Assembly: GCA_016928395.1 (NCBI GenBank)
Contig: JAFGKV010000263.1
Span: 1 to 33,741 of the forward strand
Source of the DNA: Candidatus Fermentibacterota bacterium
GTDB taxonomy: Bacteria > JAFGKV01
Length of the DNA: 33,741 nucleotides
Direction: 5' to 3'
In this document: one piece after another, positions 33,050-33,741 of the stretch
How the letters are laid out: each line of letters begins with the position of its first letter
How positions within the stretch are numbered: position 1 is the stretch's first letter
Position numbers and translations under genes: made by a program
The notes under the pieces: model-generated
Seen by the model: the letters and a program-made list of their open reading frames with translations, nothing else
The model's database searches: none
Told to the model about the DNA's origin: nothing

Positions 33050-33076
33050 GTCAAATCTTTAATCTATAATCTTGAC
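33050..33076. repeat. AT-rich palindromic motif upstream of the RAYT relic
   Basis: GTCAA (33050-33054) and TTGAC (33072-33076) bracket three near-tandem 7-mers (AATCTTT, AATCTAT, AATCTTG). The AT-rich block contrasts with the surroundings. It may be a RAYT-associated end sequence or part of a promoter. Confidence 0.35.
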
Positions 33077-33154
33077 GCGACAGATCCTCCTCCTCTAACA
33101 TGCCTGCCAGGTCCCTTACGTGTACTCCTCTGTGCCTTCCCTCCGGAGATCGCC

Positions 33155-33695
33155 ATGGCCCGACCACTCTGCGTCGACTACCCCGGCGGCCACTACCACA
33201 TCACCGCCCGCGGCGGTGTCGGCACACAGAATCCTCACCGACGACAATGATCGGCTCGACTTCCTCGGCAGACTCCCGCAGCTCTACCAGCGCTTCGGTG
33301 TCGTCATTCATGCCTACTGCCTCATGGATACCCACTACCATCTGGAACTCGAGACCCCCGCGGGGCATCTCAGCCGCAGCATCCAATGGCTCAATGAAAC
33401 CTATGCGTCGTCATTCAACCGCCGCCATGGGAGGTCAGGCTACTTGTTCCAGGGTCGGTTCCACAGCGTCGTCATCGAGGCCGAATCCCACCTCTCGGCA
33501 CTCACTCGCTACATCCACCTGAATCCCGTGAGGGCCGGCCTGGCGGCACGTCCATGGAAGTACGTCTGGTCAAGCTGCCGGGCCTATCTGGGCATGGAGC
33601 AGCGGCCTCTGTGGCTTACGACCTCTTCGGTCTTGACTCGGTTCGGCAGGACCGCAGTGTATTGGTTCAGCGTGAACGAGACCGCAGGGATGTAG
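33155..33695 (+). pseudogene. REP-associated tyrosine transposase (Y1/RAYT), frameshifted
   Basis: The N-terminus begins at ATG 33155 as MARPLCVDYPGGHYHITARGG, the standard start of this family, then runs into a stop at about 33248. The rest continues one base later in another frame: RILTDDNDRLDFLGRL, the HUH motif in HAYCLMDTHYHLELETPAG, WLNETYASSFNRRHGRSGYLFQGRF, the catalytic-Tyr region LTRYIHLNPVRAGL, and WKYVWSSCRAYLG. The break lies around 33212-33230 and fits a 1-base gain or 2-base loss. RAYTs are single-strand nucleases that mobilise REP palindromes. The C-terminus past SVLTRFG also departs from the family pattern. A sequencing error at one base would restore much of the gene, so 'pseudogene' is conditional. 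Confidence 0.8.
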
Positions 33696-33741
33696 TAGTA
33701 AGGGACAAGTGGGGCCACGAGTATGGCCGCGTCTCTGCATA

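Larger units (their letters stand above)
32567..33154. other. Intergenic region rich in short palindromes next to the RAYT relic
   Basis: This stretch of about 590 bp contains at least four inverted repeats (32615-32629, 32645-32660, 32698-32747, 33050-33076) and repeated words (AGGGCCGG twice, GCCATTGTG twice). No gene is convincing; the long frames are shadows or the 5' extension of the transposase relic. Confidence 0.5.

Noticed and set aside
1-33741. CRISPR array, tRNA or rRNA genes, phage or plasmid modules
   Set aside because: No regularly spaced identical repeats, no tRNA T-loop/acceptor pattern, and no integrase or structural phage genes were seen; the only mobile-type gene is the RAYT relic.

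Overview
This window of about 33.7 kb is a GC-rich (clearly above 55%) bacterial chromosome segment with densely packed, mostly operonic genes and several large secreted proteins. The secretome suggests an uncultivated FCB-like lineage such as Candidatus Eisenbacteria or Krumholzibacteriota. It includes a gingipain-like C25 peptidase with an FnIII tail, an MXAN_6640-type metalloprotease homologue with an FnIII tail, and a protein ending in a FlgD-like/type A sorting domain. The phylum assignment is inference from protein families; no rRNA gene is present. I saw no rRNA, tRNA or CRISPR array.

Layout. 1-3.8 kb: terminator-like hairpin, then a C25-family secreted peptidase (+). 4.0-5.9 kb: a small secreted protein and a GNAT-fold acyltransferase (-), separated by a non-coding stretch with a striking TATATAGGAC/GTCCTATATA palindrome. 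6.5-8.9 kb: fmdB - obg-like - dprA (-); the Obg-like protein has lost key GTPase residues. 9.06-9.36 kb: WXXGXW-repeat lipoprotein (-). 9.5-15.3 kb: a tight + strand operon cysS - trmB - M29 aminopeptidase - ABC ATPase - ABC permease - TPR-like membrane protein with a His-rich tail. 15.3-15.9 kb: non-coding, with two tandem related hairpins. 15.9-17.0 kb: radical SAM protein. 17.1-23.2 kb: phoH - pgpH - ybeY - corC-like - DUF502 - recO, a housekeeping RNA/c-di-AMP/repair operon. 23.3-26.6 kb: a three-gene cassette encoding serine palmitoyltransferase, a GNAT-type bacterial ceramide synthase and a CerR-type oxidoreductase, i.e. a bacterial ceramide pathway. 26.6-32.6 kb (-): a pseudo-metalloprotease overlapping adenosine deaminase, a Cys-rich secreted protein with a sorting domain, and a secreted probable beta-propeller protein. 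32.6-33.7 kb: REP-like hairpins and a frameshifted RAYT/Y1 transposase.

The most notable system is the spt-bcerS-cerR cassette. The acyltransferase at about 5 kb is a clear paralogue of the cassette's ceramide synthase, so the organism may carry two N-acyltransferases of this type. Two other genes look like 'pseudo-enzymes': an Obg with altered G1, G3 and G4 motifs, and an MXAN_6640-family protein whose HExxH has become HHVHQ. Several structured non-coding elements are also worth checking: a 162-bp inverted-repeat element, the tandem 56-nt hairpins, the palindromic operator-like sites and a hairpin directly in front of the DUF502 start.
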